Source of the DNA: Saccharococcus thermophilus | GTDB lineage: Bacteria; Bacillota; Bacilli; Bacillales; Anoxybacillaceae | Direction of reading: 5' to 3' | Assembly: GCF_011761475.1 (NCBI RefSeq) | Contig: NZ_JAASRS010000001.1 | Location: 2,914,001 to 2,978,000 of the forward strand | DNA length: 64,000 nt | Part shown: positions 63,942 through 64,000 of the stretch, piece after piece | Position numbering within the stretch: position 1 is the first letter of the stretch | Layout: every line of letters begins with the position of its first letter | Notes under the pieces: generated by a model | Databases searched by the model: none | What the model was told of the DNA's origin: nothing | Seen by the model: only the letters and a program-made list of their open reading frames with translations | Translations under genes and position numbers: made by a program

Positions 63942-64000
63942 TTTACCGAGAATTCGAGCGCTTTCGCAACTCGTCGATCGTCGCGGTCACGGAAATTTGG
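63942..64000 (-). CDS. C-terminal end of an unidentified gene (runs off the window)
   Basis: The last 18 or so codons of an open frame entering from the right edge, reading QISVTATIDELRKRSNSR-stop. Too short to identify. It lies 74 bp upstream of the lysine-degradation genes on the same strand and could be their regulator or another pathway gene. Confidence 0.4.

Noticed and set aside
1-64000. CRISPR array, tRNA or rRNA genes, prophage
   Set aside because: No regularly spaced repeats, cloverleaf or rRNA-like stretches, and no phage structural genes were seen.

Overview
The window looks like chromosome of a thermophilic Bacillaceae species of the Geobacillus/Parageobacillus type. The order hprK-lgt-yvoD-ppaX-yvoF, uvrA-uvrB-csbA-minJ, ctpB-M23 peptidase-ftsX-ftsE-cccB-yvjA-prfB-secA-hpf and fliT-fliS-fliD-flaG is the Bacillus subtilis order. 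Proteins are close to B. subtilis ones, base composition appears to be in the mid-40s % GC by eye, and an L-lysine 6-dehydrogenase of the G. stearothermophilus type is present. No rRNA, tRNA or CRISPR array was seen.

Layout. (1) 1-12.1 kb, minus strand: carbon-catabolite kinase HprK and its pyrophosphatase PpaX, lipoprotein transferase Lgt, the yvl envelope-stress genes, nucleotide excision repair (UvrA, UvrB, with a LexA-like box) and division protein MinJ. (2) 12.3-18.8 kb: a RacA-like gene, an orphan right end of an IS200/IS605-type element, a membrane protein/glycosyltransferase pair, CtpB, and a pirin-DoxX pair behind a strong promoter with a MhqR-type palindrome. (3) 18.8-27.9 kb: cell-wall and division genes (M23 peptidase, FtsX, FtsE), cytochrome c551, prfB with its +1 frameshift, secA, and hpf with sigma-B-like and sigma-H-like promoters. 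(4) 28-41 kb, the accessory region: a complete IS256 copy with an 8-bp target duplication in front of a broken HD-GYP gene; the distal flagellar genes flaG-fliD-fliS-fliT; then a break in synteny where an orphan nuclease-like gene, an IS4/IS1634-type element, a truncated bshB2, a phzF remnant, a siroheme gene and a PAS-GGDEF(degenerate)-EAL gene lie. (5) 41-50.5 kb: an NlpC/P60 hydrolase beside an unusual MreBH-like protein, then L-lactate use (lutP, lutR, lutABC) with two matching LutR operators. (6) 50.6-55.5 kb: hutP-hutH with a HutP-type antiterminator leader. Their probable promoter is separated from hutP by a 1.5-kb TnpB element. Next come an SPFH protein and a ribbon-helix-helix protein. 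(7) 55.7-64 kb: a three-subunit molybdenum hydroxylase, a MerR regulator with an MFS exporter, and a two-gene lysine-degradation unit.

The most interesting points are: the TnpB element splitting the hut promoter from its gene; the MreB paralogue with altered ATP-binding motifs next to a cell-wall hydrolase; the orphan IS605-type right end; the MhqR-type operator on pirin-DoxX; and the decay zone upstream of flaG, where hag would be expected. No plainly new multi-gene system was found. All functional calls rest on reading the sequence and recalled family features, with no database search.
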